From contig JAAOMT010000446.1 in the NCBI GenBank assembly GCA_016748015.1, forward strand, positions 1,752 through 65,751: a DNA stretch of 64,000 nucleotides, written 5' to 3'. This document shows, piece by piece, positions 9,735-23,661 of this stretch (position 1 is the stretch's first letter; every line of letters begins with the position of its first letter). Under the pieces are notes generated by a model. It did no database searches and had not been told where the DNA came from. It was given only the letters and a program-made list of their open reading frames with translations. Origin of the DNA: Geosiphon pyriformis. Lineage: Eukaryota; Glomeromycota; Glomeromycetes; Archaeosporales; Geosiphonaceae. Position numbers and translations under genes: made by a program.

Positions 9735-12479
9735 CTAGTAAATATTGTCATGAACAGGATCGCTCTCTTGAACTATCAATAAATCTGTGCAAGTCTCATT
9801 TGATATAAGATTCAGGTTCTTCTCATTAGCCAGGTAAAGTAAACATACGAAACAAAAAGAGACCGAAATATCTTTCATCATTAGCTGAGTATAGAAGGGT
9901 TTTAGGTTATGAATTATATCGGTAAATTTATACGCCCCGCTAATTTTTTCTTTTCCATTTTCGTCTTGACTGCTTGTAGAGAGATTGGGGGGAAATGTAT
10001 TGCTTAATCTCTGCTTTTTGATTGGCAAATATATATTAGACAAAGTTCTAAAGGCCTCTAGTTTGGAATCAAAAATATTGAGAGAAAAACCTGATTATGA
10101 AATGACGCGTTTGTCATTGTTTTCCAAAGATTATCTTTCAACTGTTTTACGTCAATTTTTTTCTGAAGTCTGGCATATGGGATAGTCTCCGGTTTGATTA
10201 CCTTTGGCAGTGATACTAAATGTTCGTCATATTCGCCAGATAGCTCGAACATGTCATCTTCATAGACGGCGTTTTCTTGGTTTCCAAAAGTATCTGTTAA
10301 TACTTCAAATAAAAATCCAGCATTAGTATACGGAAATCCTTCATTTCATTTGGCCTCTGTTTTCACTTAATTATATACCTGTCGGTGGATTCAAAGAAAT
10401 TTCATTTTGGCCATCCTTTTTCCCGTCTGAAATTTCGATTTTGTTTGCAGCTTCAAAAATATTCGACCATCATATTACTAATTCAGAGTGAGGCAAACGG
10501 AAAAGAATTGTAATTTAACTCACCAAGAATAATATTTTGCCGACTCTTTAATAGCATGTGCGTTTTCGACTTTCAACAAACAAGTTAATAACAAGCACTT
10601 TTAAAAACCAACCATTATATGTTTAGGCTGCTACTACCTTGTCTCTTGGTTTCAAAAACAACAGGAATAATTTCTGCGAAGTAAAATGCATATCATCAGG
10701 AAGGAGATGCCAGTTAAAAAATTCTGAAGATTTTGGAAGACATATGGAAGAGCCCCCTTTGACAAATAGCACATTTTCATCGATATAGTCGGCATTTTTA
10801 AAATCGATAAAAGAAGAAACTCTTTTTTCTCTTCTCTTAAATACTTGAATTGAGGTTTCTGATTTCTCTAATGAAATAAAAATTTTGAACCGAGAATTCA
10901 GTTTGTATTTGTTTTTGGAGCATAACATTTATACCTTTTGTAATGTGTTTGACCTTCCAGTGCTCAGGACCTGTCCAGCTATTTGAAAAAGAGGAGTCAA
11001 AATAAGAGAAATAATCATTTATTTCATCCGCATAAGAAATTGCAATATCTCTCTCAGCAATTTGCTGTCCAAGGTTAAATTCATGAACCACAGATTCGGT
11101 GTCGCTGAATAGATTTTCAAAAACCTGGGGGTGACCAAAATTCAATGAATCATTTTCCTCAACTAAATCAGTTTCCTCATCTTCTAATATATTTTCAGAA
11201 TCATCTCTTAATATTTCAATATCGCCTTCGTCTTTCATGGAAATATCGAATTCTTTCAATGATGGACAAATATCTGTTTTAAATATCTCTTTTAATTCCT
11301 CTTGAAATTTTCCTAAAATATGTTATTAACAAAGAATTGATTTCCAATTAGGCAAAATTGTTTGGTTATTTCTGGGTCAACTCACCACGTAATTTTCTTA
11401 TATTGATTTTAAGTTCCTCGATTTCTACCTCTTTCATTTCAGTCATTTTTTCTTCTGAATTATTCAAATCGGCAACGGTACCAGCCGAATCAAAAATAAT
11501 TTTGCTTTCTGTGTCAATAAATAAATGATTCAGCAATAAACCACCAGCACCACCTTCATCAAAGTCTGCCGATGTTTTTTTGAATAGAGGGTCAACTTCA
11601 AATTCCAAATCAAATTTCTTGAGAGTCAATGTGGAATATTCTTTCACCAATGTAGGTTCTGATCTTGTTGTCTATAGGAAGAACTCAGTTATCATAGAAT
11701 CTGAATTTTTTATGAATTGGAAAGGTAAAATGACCTTGCTGGAAATACGTCGTGACACACGGATTTGAGGTTGCTCTTTTTGATGTAATTCTTCGTCTTC
11801 ATTTTCATTTTCATCTTCTGGAACTTTTATGGACAAATATTTCTAATAATTGTTGGAGGCTTTCTTGCAATCAATTAGATCCATTATTAAACCTACTTGA
11901 ATTTTGTGCCAAACCATTAAGAAGTTTACCGGTTTCCGTCGCAACTGAGTCAACGCGTGATGTATAAATTTTGATGCAGCCATCTAAAGTGCAAGAGGCT
12001 TTTTGGAAATTGATGGAGTCACCCTCCCTCAGCAAACTCATTTCGTAAAAGTAATCAATCAATGCAAGCCTCCAACTATTGTGTGTATTTATTTTCTAAG
12101 ATTATATTAAAGATTGTTTGTTAAAACTTAAGGAAGACCAAAGATGAAACCGCAACACAAATATAATTAAATATATGTCAAAAACTACATTATCGGTAGC
12201 CATTTTCAACCATTCTTCAAAGTTAACGTGCATTTGCTCAATAGATATTTTTGGCATAGGTGACGAAGAAAAATTTTGATTAATTTGCTGTCTTTGTGAA
12301 TTTGAAGCAGATGCTTGGTTGCCACCAGATCGTTTAGGGGTTAAAGCCTTCTTTCGTAAGAAAGATTCACGGCGACGACGTTTTTCAGACTCATCATCAT
12401 TGAAAATGAAATGCGTCGAAGCTGTATTTTCAGGCGAGTAAAAACAAAGCTGACGCAAAGGTGGTGTTGACAATTGCAT
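9735..12479 (-). CDS. BRN1: Condensin complex subunit 2 (Barren/CAP-H, kleisin)
   Basis: Ten phase-consistent exons encode about 704 residues: 12479-12189, 12095-11897, 11823-11735, 11671-11386, 11312-10935, 10867-10638, 10569-10524, 10450-10379, 10293-10091 and 10055-9735. Family landmarks appear in order: a basic N-terminus with a Ser/Arg segment, the SMC-binding region (NSWRLALIDYFYEM, then NFQKASCTLDGCIKIYTSRV), the STLTLKKFDLEFEVDPLF block, an acidic middle, WTGPEHWKVKH, RREKRVSSFIDFKNADY, LLPDDMHF and the C-terminal kleisin end (IPYARLQKKIDVKQLKDNLW, then SVSFCFVCLLYLANEKNLNL). It bridges the SMC2/SMC4 ATPases and recruits the HEAT subunits during mitotic chromosome condensation. Length matches fungal orthologues. 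Intron 8 is modelled with a TACTAAT branch-like site and acceptor at 10294; a 40-nt alternative intron also keeps the frame. No disruption was seen. Confidence 0.92.
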
Positions 12480-13564
12480 AGGTTTTGGAGTAAGCAGTTT
12501 AAATAACTCCCTGTGTAGTATTAAATAAACTTGGTGTTCAAAATAGAAACAGGGAAATATTTAATCTTTTGAAAAAGTAATATTCTGAAAATTTTTGATT
12601 AAGGATGAAAAAAAACAATTTGTGCGTTTAACGGAATCATCAGAAATAATTTTATATTATCTTTGTAAAAAGATTGGGGAAAAATAATCTGATAAAAATC
12701 GATAGTATTTTTTGTTATACTGTTTTTTTGTAAAAGTGGCAAACTTTATATTAATTAGTAATATTTTATAATTTTCTAATATGTAAAAAGTTAAATAATT
12801 TGAATTAAGGTTGGTTTTAATTTTTATGTTTTATTGCAAAAGAATAACTTGGGGAATTTTTTATTCAGTTCTATTATCATTTTATATAATTTTTTCAAAT
12901 CATATTTATTAATAAACAATTTTTATTTTTTGTACATTTATGACTTTTTGATTATTTTAAAAAACATTAATAATTAAATTAACAGAAAGCAAAATAATTA
13001 TACATGGGATAAATTATATAATCTTGATGTTTAAAAAATAACCAGATGGAGATTTGGTAATAGATATGACCACAGAAATGGTTAGGAAGGCACCCAAATA
13101 TCCTGTTGTGTAACATCTCGCTGGATCGTTATTATTATGATTATTATTTAAATTCGGACAACTGGACGCAAAGTGGTGGAGTTTTGCGTTTTTTACATTC
13201 AGGGTGGGTTGGGGTATATGTGTCGACAAGAGCCAGAGGTCAATTTTCCTAAAGAAATTAATGAACTTCGCTTCATTTGCCTATTTTTGGATAGATATCA
13301 ACACCTGGAAACACAAGCGGGACGTTTTCCAATATTTCGAATGTGACAAATGATGTAAGCGAATGAGTTCGTCCAGTCAGGTGCAAATGAGAATGGCCAA
13401 ATAAATTTTACCTCTTTGAATATTCATAAGATGAAGGGCTTTTATTAGACTCTCCTTTTTGTAAACAAAATATTTGAATTTTTTTTATAACTTCTTTGAA
13501 AAGTATGTGTTCAAATTCAACAACTGAAAACACCATTTCACTTTTTGACTAGCTTGAAAAATTA
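12480..13564. other. Intergenic region between BRN1 start and kinase relic
   Basis: Positions 12480-13000 are AT-rich and would contain the BRN1 promoter. 13000-13560 is closer to genic base composition, but I can defend no reading frame. A 71-codon open frame on the minus strand (13014-13229) has low-complexity Asn and no recognisable domain. Confidence 0.5.
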
Positions 13565-14560
13565 ATTCAAGAGGAAAATATTAAAATTTTTTAGTTATGA
13601 CGAATTTCATAGCATTCAAAGTATTTGGAAAGGTTGGATTTGAAGAGGTCTTTAGAGAAGTGGCAAGGTTAACTTAATAGCAACTAGAAATGAGGTAGCA
13701 ACGACAATGCTGTATTTGAAATAAAAGAATTTTTTAAAAGAGTAAATATTCAATCTAGATTAACGCTTTCAAAACTTAATATACTATGAAAAGTACTTGG
13801 ATGGAGTTTTTATACCAAAGTAAAATTTTAGTTATTAACGAATATATGCTCATTTCGGAATATGCAAATGGAGGAACTCTGCGTCAATATCAACATTCGA
13901 ACTTTTCTAACAGTTACTGAAAATTTACGACTTAAAAATGAACTGGCTAGCAAGATTGCCCGTCTCCATGAAGAGAATATTATTTCTAGAGATCTTGCGA
14001 GTTTAAAGAGGTAATTTCTTTCTTCAATAGTAAAAATCACAATATTTATTTATCTTTTTTTTACCTTGTATTCCCAAAAAAGAGTTCTTGATTCACAATA
14101 ACTCGATAAAAATTTCGGTTCTAAGAATCTAAAAGAAATATTTGGAAAATATCTTATGTTGGAGCCTCAGTGACTACTGGAAAATTTTGATTTATATGTG
14201 CTCGGTCTACTTTTATTCCAATTTTGAGTGCATCGTTCATGCTAAATGGAGTTCGGGAAAAAATAATTCTGCAAATTACGTCGGTCTTTACACTGAATGT
14301 TGGACAACTCAACCCAGTTGAAGTTCTTTACCGCCTTGGCGAAAACTGAATGCAAGTCGGTTGTCCTTTTCCAGAAGTTGATTCCTGGTGTTACCAATTA
14401 CTGTCAGCTTAAATGGTATATATACTGAGTCTGAAAATTCATATGCACAATACAATCTTCGATAACCTTAAGAAAATGGATGGTGAATAACGAGAAACCC
14501 ACAAGAAACATTCGAATTTTACTTGTAAGCAGCAGAAGCGGGAAATACAATTTCGGACAT
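13565..14560 (+). pseudogene. Protein-kinase relic (Rhizophagus-type kinase family)
   Basis: Fragments appear in kinase order across three frames. A glycine-loop-like KVFGKVGFEEVFREVA lies near 13625, a hinge-like INEYMLISEYANGGTLRQY near 13835-13895, then LHEENIISRDLAS, where HRD has become SRD, near 13965-14005. IHNNSIKIS follows near 14090, and ENFDLYVLGLLL, matching the FDLYSLGVLLWE helix, near 14180. Many stops and frame changes lie between them. This family is greatly expanded in Rhizophagus genomes, and this copy is dead. The assignment rests on the order of weak motifs. Confidence 0.6.
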
Positions 14561-15031
14561 TTTTATTTCAATGGAAATTTGTTAAAATAATTTGAATTTT
14601 TATTTCTACTGAATTTTTCGTAATTTACAATTGATTAATTAATATTTCATTTTTGTTTTTATAACAAATAAAAATTCATGCTTTTGGTTATTAATTATGT
14701 GAATATTTGATCAAATATAAGTTCAAAATAAACAATAATTAATATTATTGTTTATTTAAATCCAATTTATTATTATTATTATTATTATACAATTTTTTTT
14801 TTATTTATAAATTATAAAAGATAATATGTTTTTTTGAAAAAACTTATATTGTAAGAATGTTATAAAATAAATTAATTTAATATATATATATGTATATAAT
14901 TATATGTAACAAAAAATTAATCACAGAATTTTAATTTTTTAAAAATATGCTATTTTTAATTTTCAAGTTTTATTATTAAACAACAAACAAATTATTAACC
15001 AATTACTTTTTTTCATTTTTGAATGAATCTT

Positions 15032-15064
<33 letters not shown>

Positions 15065-15535
15065 ATGAAAATTATATCTTATTATGTATGTTAAACGAAA
15101 ATATTTTATTAAAATTGTTCAAATAAAAACAAAACAAAAAATATAATTAAAAGACTTAAATATATTAATACGCTTAATATTTTATTAAACTTTGAATACA
15201 AAATAATACTATTAAAAATAAATTACAATTCTTTATTCACAAATTCTTTATAAAAATTTGATATTACATTAAATAATTAATTAAATTATTGTCTTAATTA
15301 ATAAATAATAACAACTTATTTACAAAAAAATTATTAAACAATTAAAAATTTAAACCTAATATTTTTAACCCACATTGAACTCTGACAATAAAAAATTACA
15401 TAATTAAAAAATATAAATGGTTAAACATCTAGTGTTTTAACAAAAAAAACCTAGAACATCATACAAAATCAGGATATTCTAATTCATTGTATAATCATTG
15501 AAAATTTATAATCCTCAGGGAACCTAAAAATTATT
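14561..15535. other. AT-rich intergenic sequence with microsatellites
   Basis: No gene seen. It contains a short ATT run (14770-14788) and a TA run (15043-15064). The last part is the 3' flank of the enoyl-CoA hydratase gene. Confidence 0.7.
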
Positions 15536-16954
<1,419 letters not shown>

Positions 16955-17042
16955 AATTTTGAGCAATTTGTAAACCCTGGTGATTGTGCGGCTTTATGGT
17001 TAAACAATGATTAATATAACAATTGATTCCGAAATATAATGA
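16955..17042. promoter_or_regulatory. Compact bidirectional promoter between ECHS1 and ALG13
   Basis: Only 88 bp separate the two divergent start codons, so core promoters and both 5' UTRs must lie here or overlap the coding starts. An ATTG (reverse CAAT) within GTGATTGTGCGGC and AT-rich sequence are visible. No TATA box is obvious. Confidence 0.6.
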
Positions 17043-17945
17043 ATGGTCCTACCCAATCAGAATATTTATAATCGAGGAAAATTTATTAATCCCTTTAGTA
17101 TGGAACCCTTAGCACCTTTAGAAAAAACAGTTTTTATCACTGTAGGTTCGACTAGTTTCGATCAACTAGTCGAAGTGGTTACTTCCGAATCTTTTACTTC
17201 CCTTCTCGCATCGCTCGGGTATAAACGTTTATTGATTCAATACGGAAAAAGTTGGAGCACGTTTCAAAAAGCTATGACTAGACAAACATCCCAAACATCA
17301 TATCTTATCCCCTCGTTACCTTCCTCAATAAAAATAGACAGTTACGATTTTAAACCTTCTTTAACCCATGATTTGCAAGAAGCCAACTTGGTGATCAGTC
17401 ACGCTGGTATTAAATTCTGTTGAATATCGGAATTTCTTGTTTAATCTCTGCTTTGAGTGCTTATTTTTTCCAGACCTGGTTTCTTCAAAATTTCAAGGAT
17501 TTTAAGTTTAATTCAATATTCGAGTTTAAGGCCTATGACTATATGCCTTTTCTGTACAAACATATTACTTTGTATGATAGCTTAATACAACAATACCCTA
17601 TTTTCAGGTTCAGGGTCTATTCTGGAATCATTACGCCTACAGAAAAAGCTAATTGTAGTTGTTAACAACTCTTTAATGGATAATCATCAATCTGAATTAG
17701 CTATCGAATTGCACTCACTCGGGTATTTGTTAAATACTTCCATGAGGTAAATAATTTAATTCAAGTGAAATCCTCCTATGTTTTATTACTGATTCAAAAG
17801 TATTAACTTTTGAACAAATAGTGATCTAGCTGAAGCAATTAAATCTCATCACGATCAAAATTTCAAACCCTTTCTCAAGCATATCAAAGAAACATTTGCT
17901 AATATATTAGATGAGGAGATGGGTTTTGAAAACGACAAAAAGTAA
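17043..17945 (+). CDS. ALG13: UDP-N-acetylglucosamine transferase subunit ALG13
   Basis: Three exons (17043-17406, 17608-17746, 17822-17945) encode 208 residues, matching yeast Alg13 (about 200). With the membrane anchor Alg14 it forms the enzyme that adds the second GlcNAc to dolichol-PP-GlcNAc on the cytosolic face of the ER, at the start of N-glycosylation. Visible family marks are KTVFITVGSTSFDQLV near the N-terminus, a Tyr/Asp-rich middle, and HAGSGSILESL with the following NNSLMDNHQSELA, the UDP-sugar-binding C-terminal part of GT28 enzymes. A second in-frame Met (17100) sits closer to the conserved start and could be used. No signal peptide or membrane segment is seen, as expected. Confidence 0.94.
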
Positions 17946-17974
17946 TACAGAAATCATGGAACAAAGTTGTAATT

Positions 17975-18250
17975 TTAGATAATATGTTTGCCCCAATTTA
18001 TTTCTTGGATTAGTGAATTTAGGTTTTTGTCATAAGTGTCTTTAATGGCAATAGATGAAGCGTTTTCACATGAGCTAAAATCAACCTTCTTTAAAACATC
18101 AATAACTGTTGGGTTATGAACAGTCAATAAGTGGTGAATCTAATTGCTAGAAATCATGTGAGATCTTAAGGAAATTCGTTCAACATTGATCGTTTCTTGA
18201 GTGACGTAAGGGACATTTGAAACTCGAATTTTGAAAACAAACAAATCCAT
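17975..18250 (-). pseudogene. Possible small gene or relic antisense to the ALG13 3' flank
   Basis: A 92-codon frame starts with MDLFVFKIRVSNVPYVTQET. It is broken by a single TAG after about 36 codons and continues as a coding-like stretch (VIDVLKKVDFSSCENASSIA) to a stop at 17975. No intron that would remove the TAG is evident. The family is not recognised. It could be a recent pseudogene or chance. Confidence 0.3.
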
Positions 18251-18465
18251 TGCTTAAATTTTTTTTGTATTTTTGCTCATCCTTGAGTTTATATTTTTTT
18301 GTACGGTAGGCTCGCCTCTGTACAACTATTTTGAAAAAAGTATTCTCAACGATCTTCTATTTCGTTTAGATTTTCGCCCGTCTTGATCAATATTGCTCGT
18401 TGAAGTCGCCGGGCGTTTACTATTTTACTTTTAAAAGAAGCCCTTCCCTTTACAACCTTTGGTAA

Positions 18466-21141
18466 ATGGTTCACGCAACCTCGAAGACGATTACCCAAGC
18501 TACCACTATGACTGCTTCAAAAGAAGTCGATAAAAAAGCCGCTAGAAATTCTACCCGTTTTCTAGCGCAACAACAGCAAAATAATCAACAGCAACAGTCA
18601 CAATCACACGGTTTCAATAGCCAGAGTTCACTTTCGATTTCTCGCAACAAACACTGGAAATACATCTCTTCGTATCATGGACCTTGGCTTCAACTTCCCC
18701 TCGAATTGCTCGAATCATTATATGTATTTAATACTGATAACGTGGCTACTCCACCACCGCCAATAGACCCAATAATTTTTGGAAACTTGATTTCTATTCG
18801 TCGTTTAGTCGACGAAGCCGCCGATTTGTCTGTACGTGCTGCTTCCGGAATTTCTACTTCCAGCGGAAGCATGAGAAACACAATGTCACATACCCGACAG
18901 CATAGAATGAGAGAACTTGCTGTTAATAAATTGGCTCTGGCCTATCGAATAGATGAGATAGCGACCGCTGTTGTGACTATGCAGTCTGCAAGTGCTATTG
19001 ATGAAGTTGCTAGTAGGGTCTTGAAGAAGAACTCCACAAATCTGGAGGCGATGTACGTGAATTTTTTTCACGAAAAAATTCCCTCGAGGTAAACAGAATT
19101 TATAATGTCCCCTAAAGACATCTGCTGCATTATTATTCCTACATTTCCAATTCTTGTATGAAGATAAGGAACTAATGAAAGGCCTAGCCCAGCTTTTTTG
19201 GATTTTCCATTTCAACAAGGCGATAATTTGAGGAAAATAAACTGGAGCGTTGAATATGTGCCTTACCCATTATTTCACAATATTTATATTGCAAATGCAC
19301 AAATTTGTGATAGATTGGACCTAATACCATTTTGTTCCTTAAAAACCTAAAGTAGAATGTTGTCGCAATCTACATCCACCGAAGTGTTGGATCAAATTAT
19401 TGGGACATCTCCAAATACTCCAGAATTTTACCGTACTCGTGGGGTGGTTAAATGTTTTAAAGAAGAATTCTCTGGAGCTCTTCGTGATTTCAAAACTGCA
19501 CTTGCACACGTCAAGCACAAAAAACGAGTGAACAGTGTATTATTAGGCAAAAAAACCTCAAATTCGTTGCATAATCATCACGGAAAAGACTCGGATGAAT
19601 GTACTGGCACTGAAAGCCAATTGTATTTTCTTCGTGCAGCCTGTTATCTCCAATACGCTATCAATATGGTCGACAAAGCCATTCAAAAAGTTGATGGCAT
19701 TGATCGGAGGGATGGCGAAGGAAATGATTTACGATTAAACGTAAAAAAAGAAAACAAAAGCAATCTTGAAAATGCCAAAAATCATCCGCAATTATCAAAA
19801 ATTGAACAGCACCGACAAGAATTTTTACCAATTATGCATCAAATACAAAATATGGCGAAGCGTTCTATTAGAGACTATACTCATTTTTTGGGATTTTATT
19901 CCAGCTCTTTGCCCCCTTTTATTGGAGCAAACGATGAAACCGCTTCTTCAAAAGCAAGCAGCCCAACTGCTTCACGAGAATCTTCTCCAAATCGTAATAT
20001 AAACCATCTTCCTATAACTGAGACGGAACTTATCGTTGCTACAGGCTCACAAACCACAGATCCTATTCGTAAGCATGAAAGTTCCAGTGTCCGTTTGACG
20101 TTTAACAATGGTGGGTCTGATTATGGGAACACACTCGTTCCTTCAAAGGATCAAAATCACCATAACCATCATCATAATACTTGTAACCATAATGGGCATA
20201 ATCATCATCACTATCACCACCATCATCACCATCATCATCACCATTTTCATGGTTTTCAACCACCGCATTCATTCGCCACCTATCACCCTCTGCTCATTGA
20301 GGCTTGGTATGCAATCGCTTTGAATTATATCCTTCTTGGGGATATTCCCACTGCAGCTTTATGGCACGCTCGAATTTCAGAGATGCATGAATGTATAGAA
20401 GGATATCCTGTTTTTCTTCCTGCTAGATCTATGGCGCAAGCAGACTACATGGAAGTTTTAGAAAGGATAAAGAAAGCGACCAGCTTAGTACAACATGAGA
20501 AATTGAGAGAATTAATTGATGTTGTAAAACAAAAAGAGAGAGAGAGAGAAGAGAAAGAACGAGAATGGCTGGAAAAACATCAACACCACAAGATGTTATT
20601 GGCCACAGCTGAAGAAGAAAAGGAAAGAGAAAGAGAAAAGGAATTAGCTTCTGGAAAGAAAGGCAATGGGAAGGCGAACAGGAAGTCCAGAGAGATTGGA
20701 AATTTAAATGGACGGAATGGAGGTAATAATTCTATTGCTCCACTTATGGGCATCGATGGTCAGAAGCATCATCCATGTTGCCCGCTTGCACCTGGTAACC
20801 ATAATTCCTATATAAACAACAAAGATATTATCCATTCCTCCGCCTCTTCCTCTTCTTCCAACCCTTTCTCCCCTTCCAACTCTCCTTCCTCTACTGGTTC
20901 AATGGCCACTACATCAAACAACAGTACAACAAGCATTAGTGCAACTACCACCACCACCACCACCACCACCACCACCACCACCACCACGATTGCGACTACA
21001 ACCGGGCCAAGGCAGTATCCGTTGCATACTCAACGCGCCGATTCCGTAATGCTATGGTTGAGAGCTGTGACCTTGCGACAAGATAAAGAATTGCTTACTA
21101 CCAAAGGTCTACCTGCCGTTAAAAATGTGGATGCATCCTAA
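18466..21141 (+). CDS. Large TPR-like protein with polyhistidine and polythreonine tracts
   Basis: Two exons (18466-19088 and 19356-21141) join in phase to give 802 residues. The conserved-looking core spans the junction: EAMYVNFFHEKIPSR then MLSQSTSTEVLDQIIG, followed by SPNTPEFYRTRGVVKCFKEE and FSGALRDFKTAL, a TPR-like helix pair near residues 225-262. A second helical pair, LIEAWYAIALNYILLGDIPT, lies near 520-550. Between them are Gln-, Ser- and His-rich spacers. A Glu/Arg/Lys coiled coil follows (about 590-640), then Ser- and Thr-rich tracts and a short conserved C-terminus (DSVMLWLRAVTLRQDKELLT). Related hypothetical proteins occur across Mucoromycota and Dikarya as far as I know. The partner and function are unknown. 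The single 267-nt intron is unusually long and gene-like in composition. Confidence 0.85.
20152..20253 (+). repeat. CAT/CAC repeat encoding a His-rich tract
   Basis: An imperfect CAY array encodes His/Asn clusters and one run of ten His near residues 475-507 of the TPR-like protein. Mixed CAT and CAC codons suggest selection or age rather than a fresh slippage product. Confidence 0.85.
20943..20990 (+). repeat. (ACC)n microsatellite encoding polythreonine
   Basis: An almost pure ACC array of about 15 units near residue 740 of the TPR-like protein. It is likely to be length-variable between strains. Confidence 0.85.
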
Positions 21142-21438
21142 TTTTTTTTGTTTTTTTTTTGAGTCCATCTTTACAAAGCTATTCATTTTAATGATAAATC
21201 TTGACTCCTGGCGTTGATGGATAAATGTACTGTACAAATTGATGGACAATCGAGGGAGTAAATCTCACCAATTTGATTATTTTTGGAGGGAAGATTTTTT
21301 GCTTTTCCCTGTATATTTCTATAATTTTTGAAAAAGCTTATCACTTCAATTATATTTCCTTTTTGGAAAAGGTAAAAGCTATCATTTCTATAAAAAAGAA
21401 ACGACGACTTTATTTTCTCAACTCGAGATCAAATCACC

Positions 21439-23661
21439 ATGCCCAATATACAAAATTCCCAAATTCTACATAATGGAGTTCCCAAAAACGTTCGTGCATC
21501 AGATACTATTTTTGATTTGGCAAAAGACGAATTTGCCAAATTGGGCATTTTGGCAATCTTGTGACACGATAATTTCTTATAAATGTCGTCAAATTCTGGC
21601 ATGACATTGGCTCAATAACATTACCCATCTATCATTTCCCTCTTTCGGGAATTTTATTAATGCCACGCACACCTTCTATACTCCATATTCAAAGTTCATT
21701 AAGACGCATAGATATTGGACCCAGACAAAAAACCAAATGGCGAGATCGTTTGAATAAACAACAGTTACTCTCATTGAAGCTTTCTTATAAAGAACTAAAG
21801 AGACAAGAAATAATCAACGAAATTGTTCTAACGGAACAAGAATACTTGAGTGACTTAAAATTTGTTCACAAGGTGTGTCAACCATTTGGGTAAAAATTTG
21901 GAAGCTTTATGACCGGTTCGCAATAATGTCTTGATCTTTTTGATTTAATAGAACTTTTCTAAACCCGCAAATCGAGCAGGCGTTATAATGGAGGTTCCCG
22001 AACAAGTTACTCGGATATTCAGTAATATGGAAGACATGATACGATTACATGATCATATATACATGGTTGGTTTTCTTCGCAATTATTTTTTCCTAATTCA
22101 TCATCAACACTAACATTATTACAATCAAAATTTTCAGTCTTTGCAGACGAGACAAAGTCGACAGGATCCCGTTGTTCAATGTATTTCTGATGTTTTTCTT
22201 CCATTTGTAATATATTTACCTAACAGCTATTTATTTACACTGCAACTTTTGTGGTCATTTTGAAAACGAAAAAACTAAAATGATTTCGTTTCCCATCATT
22301 CAATAAAAGGTGGACAGGTTTGATATTTATGAGGCATACCTTCTTAATTATACCAGCGCAACTCAGCATGTCGATCGAATGATGCGCACTCAGACAGAAT
22401 ACGGTCGTTTCTTAAAGGTCTATTAAATTTGATTTATGCTAAGAAATCAAGTCTCAATCTCAAGGGGCCATTTGTGATTCATGAATTCTAGGAAAAAGAA
22501 CGTCTTCCCGATTGTCGAAAACTTCCTCTGCAGGCTTTTTTAATAGCGCCAGGTTTGTCACCTTAATGAATAATTATAATATTCTGATGACAAATCTTAA
22601 GATAAAAATCTAAGCTCTTTTGTAGTTCAACGGCTGGCTAAATATCCGTTGTTATTTAAGGTAAATTTTGGTTGTTTATATAATTCTTTTTGGTTCTTTG
22701 CTTAACTAGATAATATAGGCTGCTAACCGCGTCGCGTTAATTGAAAATTAGGGATTGTTAGATGTCACCTTCCCCGATAGCCTCGATTACGAATCCACTT
22801 TTAGACTTTATAAGCAAATGGATTCGCTGATAAGAAAGCTTGAAGATGAAAAGCTTAGGGAAGACACGTTGGAAAGACTCGAAACTTTGGAATCGAGAAT
22901 ACAAGGCCTGGCGGTAAACGTCATTTTTAATAACTTTGGTGTCTGTCAGAAATGGAATAATCTAAGTTTGAATATCAATGAGCATCGCTTCTTAATTTAT
23001 ATTCCACCTTAGATTTCCTGAACTCCTTCCCCAAAAAAGCTGCGTCATTTCTGACAGACCCGTTTGGGTATTTCTTGTAATATTATAATATCTGTTTAAT
23101 TTCCTGAACCCAATAAAGCCCTTTAAACTAGCAGTGCGTGATCGACAATTGGTACACGAAGGTGTTCTTCGTCGCCTAGTAACACCTCCTAAAAACTTTA
23201 CAGGATCTCCTATCATATCTCCGTTAGCATTTTCGCATGGGAGTCTAGTGACCATCTATGTTTTGCTGTTTGACGATGTGGTGCTCTGGACGCGAAAGGA
23301 GAAGAAAAAGGAGATTCACAAACTGCTAGAACCACCAGCTCGAATTACCCATGTAACAGAAATACCCGATAAGCAAGGTCTTTAATTCAAAATTATATTA
23401 TCTCATTCTAATTTTGATTCTTGCCTTATTTTGTCTCAACATTTTACAGATTATTCCAATCTCTTTGAATGCACCTCTGTTCATAACGGCAGAGCCACTT
23501 TTGTTTTACAGGCTAACAATCCCAAAGAAAAATTGCGTTGGATTAATTCATTTCAGAGTGTTTTACGAAAGCACACGAACCGTGGAATCGACGATACTCA
23601 TGATAAATGGTGGTTTTACAACCAGATAAAAGAAGAAAGTCGAAAAAGCTTGGATTTATAA
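21439..23661 (+). CDS. Small Rho guanine-nucleotide exchange factor (DH-PH)
   Basis: The core exons are 21660 or 21695-21872, 21952-22065, 22138-22206, 22310-22417, 22492-22552, 22626-22660, 22752-22913, 23119-23377 and 23450-23661. Starting at ATG 21660 gives 410 residues. Adding an upstream exon (21439-21560) spliced to 21695 also keeps the frame and gives 439. The DH domain begins ELKRQEIINEIVLTEQEYLS and continues through DRFDIYEAYLLNYTSA, ending with LQAFLIAPVQRLAKYPLLFK, the conserved helix that contacts the GTPase. The PH domain runs from VRDRQLVHEGVLRRL through VLLFDDVVLWTRK to NPKEKLRWINSF. It would activate a Rho-family GTPase at the cortex. Unlike Rom1/2-type GEFs there is no CNH domain after PH and no DEP domain before DH. 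The gene is convergent with CDC24. Confidence 0.85.

Noticed and set aside
13014-13229. A 71-codon open frame on the minus strand as a small gene
   Set aside because: Asn-rich low complexity, no recognisable domain, and no splice partners; chance is more likely.
18886-19218. A 110-codon minus-strand frame across the TPR-like gene's first exon and intron
   Set aside because: It lies opposite well-supported coding sequence and has no family features.
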